Shown here: piece by piece, positions 29,300 to 38,720 of the stretch
Numbering within the stretch: the first letter of the stretch is position 1
How the letters are laid out: every line of letters starts with the position of its first letter
From: Mesorhizobium sophorae
GTDB taxonomy: Bacteria; Pseudomonadota; Alphaproteobacteria; Rhizobiales; Rhizobiaceae
NCBI RefSeq assembly: GCF_002270415.1
Contig: NZ_NNRI01000008.1
Span: 487,501 to 551,500 of the forward strand
Direction of reading: 5' to 3'
Length of the DNA stretch: 64,000 nucleotides
Position numbers and translations under genes: made by a program
Notes under the pieces: model-generated
Database searches by the model: none
The model's input: only the letters and a program-made list of their open reading frames with translations
Told to the model about the DNA's origin: nothing

Positions 29300-30540
29300 C
29301 AGCTCCGATAGTCGCCATTGATGGCGACATATTCCTTGGTGAGATCGCAGGTCCACACCGTCGCCTTGCCGCGGCCGATGCCGATGTCGGCGCGGATGCG
29401 GATGTCGTCGCGCCTCATATAGGCTGAGGTCGCTTCCTCCGAATAGCCGGGGTCGCGCTCGCCCTCATGCGCCAGCCGGTTGTCACCGAACCAGATCGAC
29501 AGCCGGTCGCGGTCAGCGGGCTCGCCGGCCTTGCCGACCGCCATGACGACACGGCCCCAATTGGCGTCCTCGCCGGCGACCGCCGTCTTGACCAGCGGCG
29601 AATTGGCGATCGACAGCGCGATGCGCTTGGCCGACCGTGCCGATTTCGCGCCGGTGACCGTGACTTCGACCTGCTTGCGGGCGCCCTCGCCGTCGCGCAC
29701 GACTTGCAGCGCCAGCGATTTCAGCACCTTGCCGAGCGCCCGACGAAACGCGCCAAGGCGCGCATCCTTGGCGTCGGTTATCTTCGGCGCGCCGCGCTTT
29801 GCGGCCTTGCCGGTGGCGAAGATCAGCAGCGTGTCGCTGGTCGAGGTGTCGCTGTCGACGGTGACCGCGTTGAAGGTCTTGGCCGTGCCGCGCGACAGCA
29901 GGTCCTGCAGCACAGGGGCGGCGATCGGCGCGTCGGTGGCGATGAAGGACAGCATCGTTGCCATGTCGGGCGCGATCATGCCGGCGCCCTTCGAGATGCC
30001 GTTGATGGTGACGTCGGTGTCGCCGAGCTTGACGGTTGCGGTCGCGACTTTCGGATAGGTATCCGTGGTCATGATCGCCTTTGCCGCTTCGGTCCACAAA
30101 TCAGGTTTGCCGTTGCTGACCAGCCCGGCCAGCAGATGGCTGAACTTGCCGGTGTCGAGCGGCTCGCCGATGACGCCGGTCGAGGCCAGGAAAACCTCGC
30201 TGGCCTTGCAGCCGGCCGCCTTGGCCGCGGCTTCGCCCGTCAGTGCGGTGGACTCGCGGCCCTTCTTGCCGGTGAAGGCGTTGGCGTTGCCGGAATTGAC
30301 GACCAGCACCCGCGCCTTGCCGGCGCCGAGATTCTGCCGGCAGAAATCGACTGGCGCCGAGGGGCACTTCGATTTCGTGAACACGCCGGCGACCGCGGTG
30401 CCTTCATCGAACACCATGGTCAGCAGGTCGGTCCGGTTCTTGTATTTTATCCCGGCCTCGGCGGTGGCGATGCGCACCCCCTCGATGGCCGGCATCTTGG
30501 GGTATTTCTTCGGCGCAAGCGGCGAAATCGTCGTGGACAT
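29299..30540 (-). CDS. argJ: Bifunctional ornithine acetyltransferase / N-acetylglutamate synthase
   Basis: Arginine-pathway enzyme that transfers acetyl from N-acetylornithine to glutamate. The 413 residues match the family. The autoproteolysis site is [10 protein letters not shown] (near 190), where the Thr becomes the N-terminal nucleophile of the beta chain; [10 protein letters not shown] and [16 protein letters not shown] are also diagnostic. ATG 30540 ([14 protein letters not shown]) follows GAGG; the open frame runs 90 codons upstream but is non-coding. Its stop overlaps the GNAT start. Confidence 0.97.
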   Translation of the reverse strand: MSTTISPLAPKKYPKMPAIEGVRIATAEAGIKYKNRTDLLTMVFDEGTAVAGVFTKSKCPSAPVDFCRQNLGAGKARVLVVNSGNANAFTGKKGRESTALTGEAAAKAAGCKASEVFLASTGVIGEPLDTGKFSHLLAGLVSNGKPDLWTEAAKAIMTTDTYPKVATATVKLGDTDVTINGISKGAGMIAPDMATMLSFIATDAPIAAPVLQDLLSRGTAKTFNAVTVDSDTSTSDTLLIFATGKAAKRGAPKITDAKDARLGAFRRALGKVLKSLALQVVRDGEGARKQVEVTVTGAKSARSAKRIALSIANSPLVKTAVAGEDANWGRVVMAVGKAGEPADRDRLSIWFGDNRLAHEGERDPGYSEEATSAYMRRDDIRIRADIGIGRGKATVWTCDLTKEYVAINGDYRS

Positions 30541-30694
30541 GGGGACCTCGGGCGGGAAAATCGCAAGGGAAGGCCGGTTTGCCCGATACGACGCGCGGGC
30601 GCAAGGGCGTTTTCGCTTGTCGCCAGGGCCGGAAACCCGATCGGAATTAAGCCTGCATTTCAAATCCGTTGGCATCGTCGGGGCCGATGGCGTT

Positions 30695-31936
30695 ATGATC
30701 TTCCCCATGGGCAGGCTTGCGATCCTCGCATGGGCGTTTCTGGGACTTTTGCTGCTGAGCGCCGATGCACAGCCGCAGCGGCGCGTGGCGCTCGTCATCG
30801 GCAACGGCACCTATGCCGAAGCCGGCACGCTGGCCAATCCGGTCAATGACGCGCTCGACATCGCCGACGAGCTGCGCTCCATCGGCTTCGAGGTCATCGA
30901 AGGCAATGATCTCGGCAAGCGCGAGCTGGAACGCAGCATCGGCGCGTTCTCCGATGCGCTCGAAGGCGCCGGCGCCGGGCTTTTCTACTATGCCGGCCAC
31001 GGCTTGCAGGTCGAGGGGCGCAATTACATCGTGCCGGTCGACGCCAGGCTCGACATGCCGGTCAAGCTCCAACTCGAGGCCGTGCCGATCGACGAGGTCC
31101 TCGACATCATGGAACAGCAGACCAAGGTCAGCCTGGTGTTTCTCGATGCCTGCCGCAACAACCCGTTTGCCCGCAGCCTGAGCCGCACCGCCACCACCCG
31201 CTCGGCGACGGCGCTGGCCGGACTGGCGCAGTTCGATTCGACGCGCGGCTCGTTCATTGCCTTCTCGACAGCACCTGGTGCGGTTGCCATGGACGGAAGC
31301 GGCCGCAACTCGCCCTTCGCCGAGGCCTTGCTGCGGCACATCGCCGAGCCCGGCCAGAGCATCAACGACATGATGATCGCGGTGGGCCGCGACGTGGTGT
31401 CGCAAACGCGCGAGGCGCAGCGCCCCTGGGAACAGGGATCGCTGCTCGAGCGCTTCGAATTCGTCCCGGACGGACAACCCTCCCAACCGCAGAAGCCGGC
31501 CGCGGCTCCGGCCCCCTCGACGGAAGTTGCAGCACTTGAACGATCCGTTGGTGACGACAAGGGCTCGATCGAGAAATTCCTGCGCCGCGATTATCTGGCG
31601 CCGGACACCAAGGCGATGAGCGAGACCGTCAAGCGGCTCTACGGCCCCTCCGCGACCATTTTCGGCACGCGCTACGACGCCGACGCCATCACCAGGGTCA
31701 AGGCCGACTGGTTCGCGCAGTGGGCCTCCTGGTCGCTTGACCTGGAGCCCGGCAGCCTGGAGGTCACCCCGCATGGCGAGGATCGCGCCGAGGCCATCTT
31801 TGCGATGCGCTACGACTATCTGCCGAAGGACAAGTCGGCGGCACGCCTGACCGGCAAGGCGCGTGTCACGCTTGGCCTTGTGAAGGCAGACGGCGGCTGG
31901 CGCATCGAGTCCGAGACATCGCAAGCGATGCAGTAG
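30695..31936 (+). CDS. Secreted caspase-like (C14/metacaspase-type) protein
   Basis: 413 residues. An N-terminal signal peptide ([20 protein letters not shown]) precedes a caspase p20-like domain: [25 protein letters not shown] (landmark, 29-53), the catalytic His102 in YYAGHGLQ and Cys153 in [26 protein letters not shown] and [12 protein letters not shown] complete the fold. A C-terminal domain (about 290-413) looks NTF2/SnoaL-like. Such exported caspase homologues are common in rhizobia; substrates are unknown and Arg/Lys specificity is only inferred from metacaspases. Starts at 30695 (MIFP) or 30707 are both possible. Divergent from argJ. Confidence 0.87.
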   Translation: MIFPMGRLAILAWAFLGLLLLSADAQPQRRVALVIGNGTYAEAGTLANPVNDALDIADELRSIGFEVIEGNDLGKRELERSIGAFSDALEGAGAGLFYYAGHGLQVEGRNYIVPVDARLDMPVKLQLEAVPIDEVLDIMEQQTKVSLVFLDACRNNPFARSLSRTATTRSATALAGLAQFDSTRGSFIAFSTAPGAVAMDGSGRNSPFAEALLRHIAEPGQSINDMMIAVGRDVVSQTREAQRPWEQGSLLERFEFVPDGQPSQPQKPAAAPAPSTEVAALERSVGDDKGSIEKFLRRDYLAPDTKAMSETVKRLYGPSATIFGTRYDADAITRVKADWFAQWASWSLDLEPGSLEVTPHGEDRAEAIFAMRYDYLPKDKSAARLTGKARVTLGLVKADGGWRIESETSQAMQ

Positions 31937-32012
31937 GCATCTGCTTGCGGCCAATCCAGCGGTGTCGGCAGCTCTTGTGGCGATCGCGTTTCATATCGAT
32001 AGGAATTTTTTC

Positions 32013-32041
32013 TTGACCCGGTGAGGGCAGCTATGCTATAT
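32013..32041 (+). promoter_or_regulatory. Strong housekeeping promoter of a short transcript
   Basis: TTGACC (32013-32018) is followed after 17 bases by CTATAT (32036-32041), the preferred -35/-10 pair of alphaproteobacterial sigma-70. Only about 30 bases lie between the -10 and an intrinsic terminator stem. Confidence 0.65.
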
Positions 32042-32047
32042 ATTTGT

Positions 32048-32098
32048 CGATAGTGCTGATTTGCGCCAGTGACCCGCCGCCCAGGCGGGTTTTTGCTT
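32048..32098 (+). ncRNA. Candidate ~50-nt small RNA or attenuated leader
   Basis: The predicted start just after the promoter at 32013-32041 and the terminator at 32072-32095 define a transcript of roughly 50 nt. It has no start codon with a ribosome site. It could be a small RNA or a leader whose terminator is conditionally read through into the TetR gene 170 bases on. Sequence-only prediction. Confidence 0.35.
32072..32095 (+). terminator. Intrinsic terminator of the short transcript
   Basis: A 7-bp stem ACCCGCC/GGCGGGT (32072-32078, 32084-32090) with a 5-base loop is followed by TTTTTGCTTTTT. This is a strong canonical rho-independent structure. Confidence 0.85.
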
Positions 32099-32267
32099 TT
32101 TGATGCTCCGTCAACCAACACGCCGGCGAAGGCTCCTATGGAACCCGTTAACCCGGGATCGTTGCCCCTGCCGCCGCCACTGCCTCTGGCAGCTTGAAAA
32201 CGGGCCGTTCCGTTTGATGACCGGGTCGCGTATATTGCCGGCGAAATTGTTGGCGAGGACGACAGAA

Positions 32268-32867
32268 ATGGGCGTAGACGTCGATCCGGCGCGCAAATCG
32301 ATCGGCGCGCGGCGCAATCCCGACAGCGCCGACGCCATTCTCGAAGCCGCCGAGGCCGTGCTGGTCGAAGCCGGTTATGCCGGTTTCTCGATCGAGGCAG
32401 TGGCGCGGCGGGCTCGCGCCGGCAAGCCCACCATCTACCGCTGGTGGCCGAGCAAGGCCGCATTGCTGCTCGATGTCTACCAGCGCCAGAAACGCGTCGA
32501 TGTTCCCGATACCGGGCGGTTGGAGGAGGATCTCGTCGGCTTCCTGAAAAACCTGTTCGCCCACTGGCGCGAGACATCGTCCGGCAGCGTGTTCCGGTCG
32601 CTGATCGCCGAGGCGCAGTCGGATGACGCGGCGTCCGCCGCACTTGCCGGCTACGCACTGGGCCGAACGTCGCATACCGGCCAGATAATCGAACGCGCCA
32701 AGACGAGGGGCGAAATCGGCGTCGACATCGATTCAGCGCTGGTCGCCGATCTGATCGCCTCTTTCGCCTGGAAGCATCTGTTGACCAACCGGCTCGACGA
32801 GGACCAAGCCAGTATCCGCAAGACGGTCAGCTACGTGATGCGAGGCATAGCAGCGCCTGGAAAGTGA
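32268..32867 (+). CDS. TetR/AcrR family transcriptional regulator
   Basis: 199-residue one-component repressor. The N-terminal TetR helix-turn-helix is clear: DAILEAAEAVLVEAGYAGFSIEAVARRARAGKPTIYRWWPSKAALLLDVY (landmark for about residues 20-70; YRWWPSK is diagnostic). The C-terminal ligand and dimer domain follows. ATG 32268 is preceded by GAGG; the frame is open upstream to 32100 without coding character. No target gene is adjacent in an obvious arrangement; the parvulin gene is convergent, with a bidirectional terminator between. Confidence 0.92.
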   Translation: MGVDVDPARKSIGARRNPDSADAILEAAEAVLVEAGYAGFSIEAVARRARAGKPTIYRWWPSKAALLLDVYQRQKRVDVPDTGRLEEDLVGFLKNLFAHWRETSSGSVFRSLIAEAQSDDAASAALAGYALGRTSHTGQIIERAKTRGEIGVDIDSALVADLIASFAWKHLLTNRLDEDQASIRKTVSYVMRGIAAPGK

Positions 32868-32890
32868 AAATCGGCCGGCGCAGTCGACAA

Positions 32891-32927
32891 AAAGGGCCGC
32901 GGCAACCCTTGGCTGCCGCGGCCCTTT
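32891..32927. terminator. Bidirectional terminator between TetR and parvulin genes
   Basis: A perfect 14-bp stem (AAAGGGCCGCGGCA / TGCCGCGGCCCTTT) with a 9-base loop lies between two convergent stops. On the minus strand it is followed by TTTTTG, so it mainly terminates the parvulin transcript. Confidence 0.9.
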
Positions 32928-32941
32928 CAAAAAATTCAGGC

Positions 32942-33880
32942 TTACTTGGCGCTTTCCAGCGTATCGACCGCCTTCTTCAGCTTCTCGTCCGGGATCTCGA
33001 CCTTGGCGCCGCCGCGCAGCGACTTGACCAGCGCAAAATACTTGTCGCGGATGACTGCCTGCCTGGCCTGGTCCTTGACGTCGTCGAATGCCGGCGGCTG
33101 CTTGGTGCGCTTGTCCTCGAGCTTGATGACGTGCCAGCCGAACTGCGACTGCACGGGCTGCTCGGTGTATTTGCCGACCTGGAGCGCGAAAGCCGCCTTG
33201 TCGAACTCCGGCACCATCTGGCCAGGTCCGAACCAGCCGAGGTCGCCACCACTGGTCTTGCCCGACGGATCGCTGGTGTGCTCGTTGGCGAGCTTCTGGA
33301 AGTCGGCGCCGCCGTCGAGCTGCTTGATGATGGCCTCGGCCTCTTCCTTCGTCTTCACGAGGATGTGACGGGCATGCACCTCGTTTGTGGGCGGTGTGTT
33401 GGCGATCTCCTGGTCGTAGCGGGCGCGAACCTCGGCGTCGGTGACCTTGTCGACGACGCCCTTCTCGACCATCTCGCCATGCAGCGCGCGCTGCTGCAGG
33501 AAGGCCATGCGGCGCTGGAAGTCGGGATCCTTGTCGAGGCCGGTGGTGACCGCCTGGGCGGCCATGACGCGGATTTCGATGGCCGCCGAGAGGGCCGCGG
33601 CGCGGCGCTGCTCGGGCGGCAGCTGGGCGAACTGCTGCGACAGCTCGCCTTCGGCAAGCACCAGGTCGGCTTCGGTCAAGGGCTGGCCGTTGATCGTGGC
33701 GATCACGGTGTTCGGATCGACCGGTGCCGCGGCAGGTGCTGCCGCATCCGCCGGGGCAGGTGCTGCTGCATCCGCCGGAGCGGGAGCGGTCTGCGCCATC
33801 AGCGGCGACAACGAAAGGGCCGACAAGCCGAAGGCCAGGCCAAGGCTGGCAAGCGACGCACGGCGGAACAACAAGGACAT
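32942..33880 (-). CDS. Periplasmic parvulin-type peptidyl-prolyl isomerase
   Basis: 312-residue exported foldase of the PrsA/SurA type. The signal peptide is MSLLFRRASLASLGLAFGLS and on, cleaved near LMAQ. A Pro/Ala linker of repeated APADAAAP units follows, then an N-terminal SurA-like helical region. The rotamase domain has EVHARHILVKTKEEAEAIIKQL, SGGDLGWFGPGQMVPEFDKAAF and TEQPVQSQFGWHVIKLED. ATG 33880 follows GGAG; the frame is open to 34063 but the signal peptide sets the start. It probably helps outer-membrane protein folding. Divergent from secA. Confidence 0.94.
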   Translation of the reverse strand: MSLLFRRASLASLGLAFGLSALSLSPLMAQTAPAPADAAAPAPADAAAPAAAPVDPNTVIATINGQPLTEADLVLAEGELSQQFAQLPPEQRRAAALSAAIEIRVMAAQAVTTGLDKDPDFQRRMAFLQQRALHGEMVEKGVVDKVTDAEVRARYDQEIANTPPTNEVHARHILVKTKEEAEAIIKQLDGGADFQKLANEHTSDPSGKTSGGDLGWFGPGQMVPEFDKAAFALQVGKYTEQPVQSQFGWHVIKLEDKRTKQPPAFDDVKDQARQAVIRDKYFALVKSLRGGAKVEIPDEKLKKAVDTLESAK

Positions 33881-33974
33881 AAGATGACTCCGGTAAGGGA
33901 TTATGAGGGCGGAAGGTTTCCAGATCAGCCGGATTGTGGCGGAATTTGGCGCGACCGGCAGGGCTAGCGCGGCG

Positions 33975-34003
33975 TTGACATCAGTTGAGCCCCCTCTTAT
34001 CTG
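33975..34003 (+). promoter_or_regulatory. Predicted sigma-70 promoter of secA
   Basis: TTGACA (33975-33980) and TATCTG (33998-34003) are 17 bases apart and point at secA, about 140 bases before its ATG. No secM-like arrest peptide was recognised in the leader. Confidence 0.5.
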
Positions 34004-34141
34004 TCCAACGACTTTGCGTCCAGAACCGTTTTCCGGGCGCTTTTTGTGTTTGCCCGTATTCAAGCGGTGCGTTCACGTGGATTTGATGGGGCCAGCCGGC
34101 GTCCGTCTCAAGATTGAGAATTCTATCGAAAGGACCATTGG

Positions 34142-36874
34142 ATGGTCAGTCTCGGCGGTCTCGCCCGTAAGGTTTTCGGTTCCTCCAACGACCGTCGGGT
34201 CAAATCGACCCGGCCCCGTGTCGAGGCGATCAACGCCATGGAAAACGAGATGCGGGCACTCTCCGACGAGGAGTTGGTTGGCCGCACCGCGAAATTCCGC
34301 CAGGACATCGCCAACGGCGCCACCCTCGATGACCTTTTGGTTCCCGCCTTTGCCACCGCCCGTGAGGCGGCGCGCCGCGTGCTCGGCATGCGCCCCTTCG
34401 ACGTCCAGCTGATCGGCGGCATGGTGCTGCACAATGGCGGCATTGCCGAGATGCGCACCGGCGAGGGCAAGACCCTGGTCGCGACGCTGCCGGTCTACCT
34501 CAACGCGCTTGCCGGCAACGGCGTCCATGTCGTCACCGTCAACGACTATCTCGCCACCCGCGACTCCGAATGGATGGGCCGCGTTTATAAATTTCTCGGC
34601 CTCTCGGTCGGCGTCATCGTCCATGGCCTGTCCGACGAGGAGCGCCGCGTCGCTTACACCGCCGACGTCACCTATGCCACCAACAACGAACTCGGCTTCG
34701 ACTATCTGCGCGACAACATGAAGTACGAGCGCGCCCAGATGGTGCAGCGCGGTCACAATTACGCGATCGTCGACGAAGTCGATTCCATCCTGGTCGACGA
34801 GGCCCGCACGCCGCTGATCATTTCCGGTCCGCTCGAGGACCGTTCGGAAATGTACAACACCATCGACACTTTCATCATCCAGCTGCAGCCGCAGGATTAT
34901 GAGATCGACGAGAAGCAGAAGACCTCGATCTTCACCGAGGAAGGCACCGAGAAGCTGGAGAACATGCTGCGTGACGCCGGCCTGCTCAGGGGCGAGTCGC
35001 TCTACGACGTCGAGAACGTCGCCATCGTCCACCATGTCAACAATGCGCTGAAGGCGCACCGGCTGTTCCAGCGCGACAAGGACTATATCGTCCGCAACGA
35101 CGAGATCGTCATCATCGACGAGTTCACCGGCCGAATGATGCCGGGCCGCCGCTATTCGGAAGGCCTGCACCAGGCGCTCGAAGCCAAGGAGCATGTGGCG
35201 ATCCAGCCGGAGAACCAGACGCTCGCCTCCGTCACCTTCCAGAACTACTTCCGCCTCTACAAGAAGCTTTCCGGCATGACCGGCACGGCGCTGACCGAGG
35301 CCGAGGAGTTCGGCAACATCTACAATCTCGACGTCACCGAGATCCCGACCAACCTGCCGGTCGTCCGCAAGGACGAGGACGACGAGGTCTACCGGACGGT
35401 CGAAGAGAAGTACAAGGCGATCGTCAAGGAGATCCGCGAAGCCAGCGCCAAGGGCCAGCCGACGTTGGTCGGCACGACCTCCATTGAAAAATCCGAGCAG
35501 CTGGCCGAGCGCCTGCGCAAGGAAGGCTTCAAGGATTTCGAGGTGCTGAACGCCCGCCACCACGAGCGCGAGGCGGCGATCGTCGCCCAGGCCGGCAAGC
35601 CGGGCGCCATCACCATCGCCACCAACATGGCCGGCCGCGGCACCGACATCAAGCTCGGCGGCAATGCCGAGATGCGCATCGCCGACGAGCTGGGCGACAT
35701 GCCGGCCGGGCCCGAGCGCGAGGCGCGGGAAAAGGAAATCAATGACGACGTCGAGCGCCTGAAGGAAAAGGCGCTGGCCGCCGGCGGCCTCTACGTGCTG
35801 GCCACCGAACGTCACGAATCGCGCCGCATCGACAACCAGCTCAGAGGTCGCTCCGGCCGCCAGGGCGACCCCGGCCGCTCGAAATTCTTCCTGTCGCTGC
35901 AGGATGATCTGATGCGCATCTTCGGTTCCGAGCGCATGGACGGCATGCTGCAGAAGCTCGGCCTCAAAGAAGACGAGGCGATCATCCATCCCTGGATCAA
36001 CAAGGCGCTGGAAAAGGCGCAGAAGAAGGTCGAGGCGCGCAACTTCGACATCCGCAAGAACCTGCTGAAATACGACGACGTCTCCAACGACCAGCGCAAG
36101 GTGGTGTTCGAGCAGCGCATCGAACTGATGGACGGCGAAGGCCTCTCGGAAACCATTGCCGAGATGCGCGAGGGCGTCATCGACGAGATCGTCGCCAAGG
36201 CCATTCCCGAAAACGCCTATGCCGAGCAGTGGGATGTTGCCGGGCTGAAGGCCGAAGTCGCCGAATTCCTCAATCTCGACCTGCCGGTCGAGGACTGGGC
36301 CAAGGAAGAGGGCATCGCCGAGGACGACATCCGCGAGCGCATCGCGCAGGCCGCCGACGCCGCCGCCAAGGAGCGCTCCGAGCGCTTCGGCCCCGAGGTG
36401 ATGAACTATGTCGAGCGCTCGGTGGTGCTGCAGACGCTCGACCATCTGTGGCGCGAGCACATCGTCAATCTCGACCACCTGCGTTCGGTCGTCGGCTTCC
36501 GCGGCTACGCCCAGCGCGATCCGCTGCAGGAGTACAAGGGCGAGGCATTCGAGCTGTTCCAGGCGATGCTGGGCAATCTGCGCCAGGCCGTCACCGCGCA
36601 GCTGATGCGCGTCGAGCTGGTGCGCCAGGCCGCCGAAGCACCGCCGCCCGAGGCGCCCGACATGTTCGGCATGCATATCGACGGCACCACCGGGGAGAAT
36701 GATTTCGACGGCGGCGAGACCGCCCTCCTGGTCCGTCCGGAGACGACCGCAATTGTCGCTCCCGAGAACCGCGACCCGAACAACCAGGCGACCTGGGGCA
36801 AGGTCGGCCGCAACGAAGCCTGCCCCTGCGGCTCCGGCAAGAAGTACAAGCACTGCCACGGCGCATTCGCGTAA
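34142..36874 (+). CDS. secA: Preprotein translocase ATPase SecA
   Basis: Motor that drives unfolded proteins through SecYEG. The 910 residues contain Walker A MRTGEGKT (104-111), the [15 protein letters not shown] box (near 210), the preprotein cross-linking domain, the second nucleotide-binding domain ([13 protein letters not shown]), the helical scaffold, and a C-terminal SEC-C zinc motif [13 protein letters not shown] that binds SecB. ATG 34142 ([13 protein letters not shown]) follows GAAAGGA. The gene is complete and standard. Repeated hairpins begin 11 bases after the stop. Confidence 0.98.
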   Translation: MVSLGGLARKVFGSSNDRRVKSTRPRVEAINAMENEMRALSDEELVGRTAKFRQDIANGATLDDLLVPAFATAREAARRVLGMRPFDVQLIGGMVLHNGGIAEMRTGEGKTLVATLPVYLNALAGNGVHVVTVNDYLATRDSEWMGRVYKFLGLSVGVIVHGLSDEERRVAYTADVTYATNNELGFDYLRDNMKYERAQMVQRGHNYAIVDEVDSILVDEARTPLIISGPLEDRSEMYNTIDTFIIQLQPQDYEIDEKQKTSIFTEEGTEKLENMLRDAGLLRGESLYDVENVAIVHHVNNALKAHRLFQRDKDYIVRNDEIVIIDEFTGRMMPGRRYSEGLHQALEAKEHVAIQPENQTLASVTFQNYFRLYKKLSGMTGTALTEAEEFGNIYNLDVTEIPTNLPVVRKDEDDEVYRTVEEKYKAIVKEIREASAKGQPTLVGTTSIEKSEQLAERLRKEGFKDFEVLNARHHEREAAIVAQAGKPGAITIATNMAGRGTDIKLGGNAEMRIADELGDMPAGPEREAREKEINDDVERLKEKALAAGGLYVLATERHESRRIDNQLRGRSGRQGDPGRSKFFLSLQDDLMRIFGSERMDGMLQKLGLKEDEAIIHPWINKALEKAQKKVEARNFDIRKNLLKYDDVSNDQRKVVFEQRIELMDGEGLSETIAEMREGVIDEIVAKAIPENAYAEQWDVAGLKAEVAEFLNLDLPVEDWAKEEGIAEDDIRERIAQAADAAAKERSERFGPEVMNYVERSVVLQTLDHLWREHIVNLDHLRSVVGFRGYAQRDPLQEYKGEAFELFQAMLGNLRQAVTAQLMRVELVRQAAEAPPPEAPDMFGMHIDGTTGENDFDGGETALLVRPETTAIVAPENRDPNNQATWGKVGRNEACPCGSGKKYKHCHGAFA

Positions 36875-36885
36875 GGGAATGCTTC

Positions 36886-37237
36886 CCTTCTCCCCGTCAC
36901 TATACGGGGAGAAGGTGCCGGCAGGCGGATGAGGGGCGGCGCTGACGTTCGCGATTGGTCCGATCTCCCCACCTGAGGGGGAGATGGCCGGCAGGCCAGA
37001 GGAGTACATTCTTCAATCCTTCCATGGCGACCCGCACTCGCCATGCCACCGGCGTGGAGAATGTGCGTGCTGCGCACCCCCTGCGCCTCCCGGCCCTTCG
37101 CTATGGCTCCCTGCCCTCCGGGCGTTCATCCCCTTTAAAAGGTCCACCGGACCTTTTAATCCGCCCGAAGGCGGACCGGGTCTTCACCGTTCGTCGCTCG
37201 AAAAGCCAAATCGTTGGCTTTTCGTCCGCTGCGCGGA
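36886..37237. repeat. Cluster of palindromic repeat units (REP-like mosaic)
   Basis: No gene is visible in the 445 bases between secA and the flippase. Successive perfect hairpins are CCTTCTCCCCGT/ACGGGGAGAAGG (36886-36915), ATCTCCCC/GGGGAGAT (36963-36985), TTAAAAGGTCC/GGACCTTTTAA (37135-37159), TCCGCC/GGCGGA (37160-37175) and CGAAAAGCCAA/TTGGCTTTTCG (37199-37224). The first two carry the GCCGGCAGGC-type tails familiar from rhizobial REP-like DNA. Copy number elsewhere cannot be judged here. Confidence 0.75.
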
Positions 37238-37319
37238 CCACTCCTCACCCAACCGTTTCTTAATGTGTCCTTGCTACACCGACGCCTGAAAAAGAGGCGG
37301 AAAACGGAGAGTAATCGGG

Positions 37320-38720
37320 GTGCGCTTTTCCGCGGCCACGACAGCCGGGCGGTTCTTGCCGCAGCGTTTGGCGCTGCGCATCGGGCCGTTGCTTGGCCGC
37401 ATCGATGCCGTGCTGTTCACCGCCGACGAGCGCGGCGAAGCCGGCCGCATGTCGGTCATCGCTTTCTCCATCCGCATCATCAGCGCCGTCATCGCCTTCG
37501 TCAGCCAGGTGCTGATGGCGCGCTGGATGGGCTCGTTCGAATACGGCATCTTCGTCCTCGTCTGGGTGACGATGGTCATCGTTGGCAACCTCGCCTGCCT
37601 CGGCTTCCACACCTCGGTCATCCGCTTCATTCCCGAATACCGCGAGCGCGGCATGCTGGCCGAACTGCGCGGCATCGTGCTGGCCAGCCGGCTGTTCGTG
37701 CTGATCGCCTCCACGCTCATCGCCGGGCTCGGCGCGCTCGGCGTCTGGCTGGCCGCGCCATGGATCGAAAACTACTACGTGGTGCCGTTCATCCTCGGCG
37801 TCATCTGCCTGCCGATGATCGCCATGTCCGATTTACTGCAAGGCTTGGCGCGCGCCAATTCATGGGCGCTGTTTGCGCTGTCGCCGACCTATCTGGTACG
37901 CCCGGTGCTGATCCTGCTGTTCATGGCGCTGATGCTGGCCGCCGGTTATGCGCCCGACGCCAGGACCGCCATCTTCGCGTCGATCGCCGCCACCTATGTC
38001 ACCACGCTCGGTCAGCTCATCGGCGTTACCCAGCGCATGGAAAGGCGGATCCCGGCCGGGCCGATGAAGGTCCATTTCGCGCAATGGTTCCTCGTTTCGC
38101 TGCCGATCTTCCTGGTTGAAAGCTTCTTCTTCCTGCTCACCAACGCCGACGTGCTGATGGTCGGCGCCTATATGGATCCCAACGACGTCGCCGTCTATTT
38201 CGCCACCGTCAAGACACTGGCGCTGGTGCATTTCGTCTATTTCGCCGTCAAGGCCGGCGTTGCCCAGCGCTACGCGCAATTCACCCATGGCGAGCCGCAA
38301 AAGCTCGCCGCCTTCGCCCGCGAGACCGTATCGTGGACGTTCTGGCCCTCGCTGCTGATGGCGATGCTGGTGCTGGCGCTGGGTGAGCCGATGCTGGTGC
38401 TGTTCGGCCCTGAATTCAGCAGTGGCTATCCGCTGCTGTTCCTGCTCGTTTTCGGCGTCGTGGCGCGGGCCGCCGTCGGTCCGTGCGAAAGCCTGCTGAC
38501 GATGAGCGGCAACCAGAACATCTGCGCTGCCGTCTATGCCATGACGCTGGCCTTCAACATCGGCCTCAACGTGATGCTGATCCCGCATTTCGGCCTGTGG
38601 GGCGCGGCCATGGCCACCGCCTTTGCCATGATCTTCGAAGCCTGTGCGCTGTCCTTCACCGTATGGCGCAAGCTCGGCATCGTCATGCTTATCTTCGTGC
38701 CTGCGAAAGGAGCCGCGTGA
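37320..38720 (+). CDS. Oligosaccharide/polysaccharide flippase (Wzx-like, MOP superfamily)
   Basis: 466-residue integral membrane protein with 12-14 helices. It fits lipid-linked polysaccharide flippases: the N-terminal repeat IRIISAVIAFVSQVLMARWMGSFEYGIFVLVW (landmark, about 50-80) has the family GxxxYG-like turn, and LLTNADVLMVGAYMDPNDVAVYFATVK marks the second half. The start is GTG 37320, preceded by GGAGAG; no better ATG exists. Its stop overlaps the next start (GTGATGG), so the two genes are coupled and probably act in the same surface-polysaccharide pathway. No glycosyltransferases are in the window. Confidence 0.88.
   Translation: MRFSAATTAGRFLPQRLALRIGPLLGRIDAVLFTADERGEAGRMSVIAFSIRIISAVIAFVSQVLMARWMGSFEYGIFVLVWVTMVIVGNLACLGFHTSVIRFIPEYRERGMLAELRGIVLASRLFVLIASTLIAGLGALGVWLAAPWIENYYVVPFILGVICLPMIAMSDLLQGLARANSWALFALSPTYLVRPVLILLFMALMLAAGYAPDARTAIFASIAATYVTTLGQLIGVTQRMERRIPAGPMKVHFAQWFLVSLPIFLVESFFFLLTNADVLMVGAYMDPNDVAVYFATVKTLALVHFVYFAVKAGVAQRYAQFTHGEPQKLAAFARETVSWTFWPSLLMAMLVLALGEPMLVLFGPEFSSGYPLLFLLVFGVVARAAVGPCESLLTMSGNQNICAAVYAMTLAFNIGLNVMLIPHFGLWGAAMATAFAMIFEACALSFTVWRKLGIVMLIFVPAKGAA

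Noticed and set aside
30065..30694. N-terminal extension of the caspase-like protein
   Set aside because: Antisense to argJ and without coding character; a signal peptide begins at 30695/30707.
34073..37009. 978-codon open frame antisense to secA
   Set aside because: Shadow of secA codon bias; no ribosome site and no recognisable domain.
36886..37237. CRISPR-like array
   Set aside because: The hairpins differ from one another and there are no equal spacers or repeated units.
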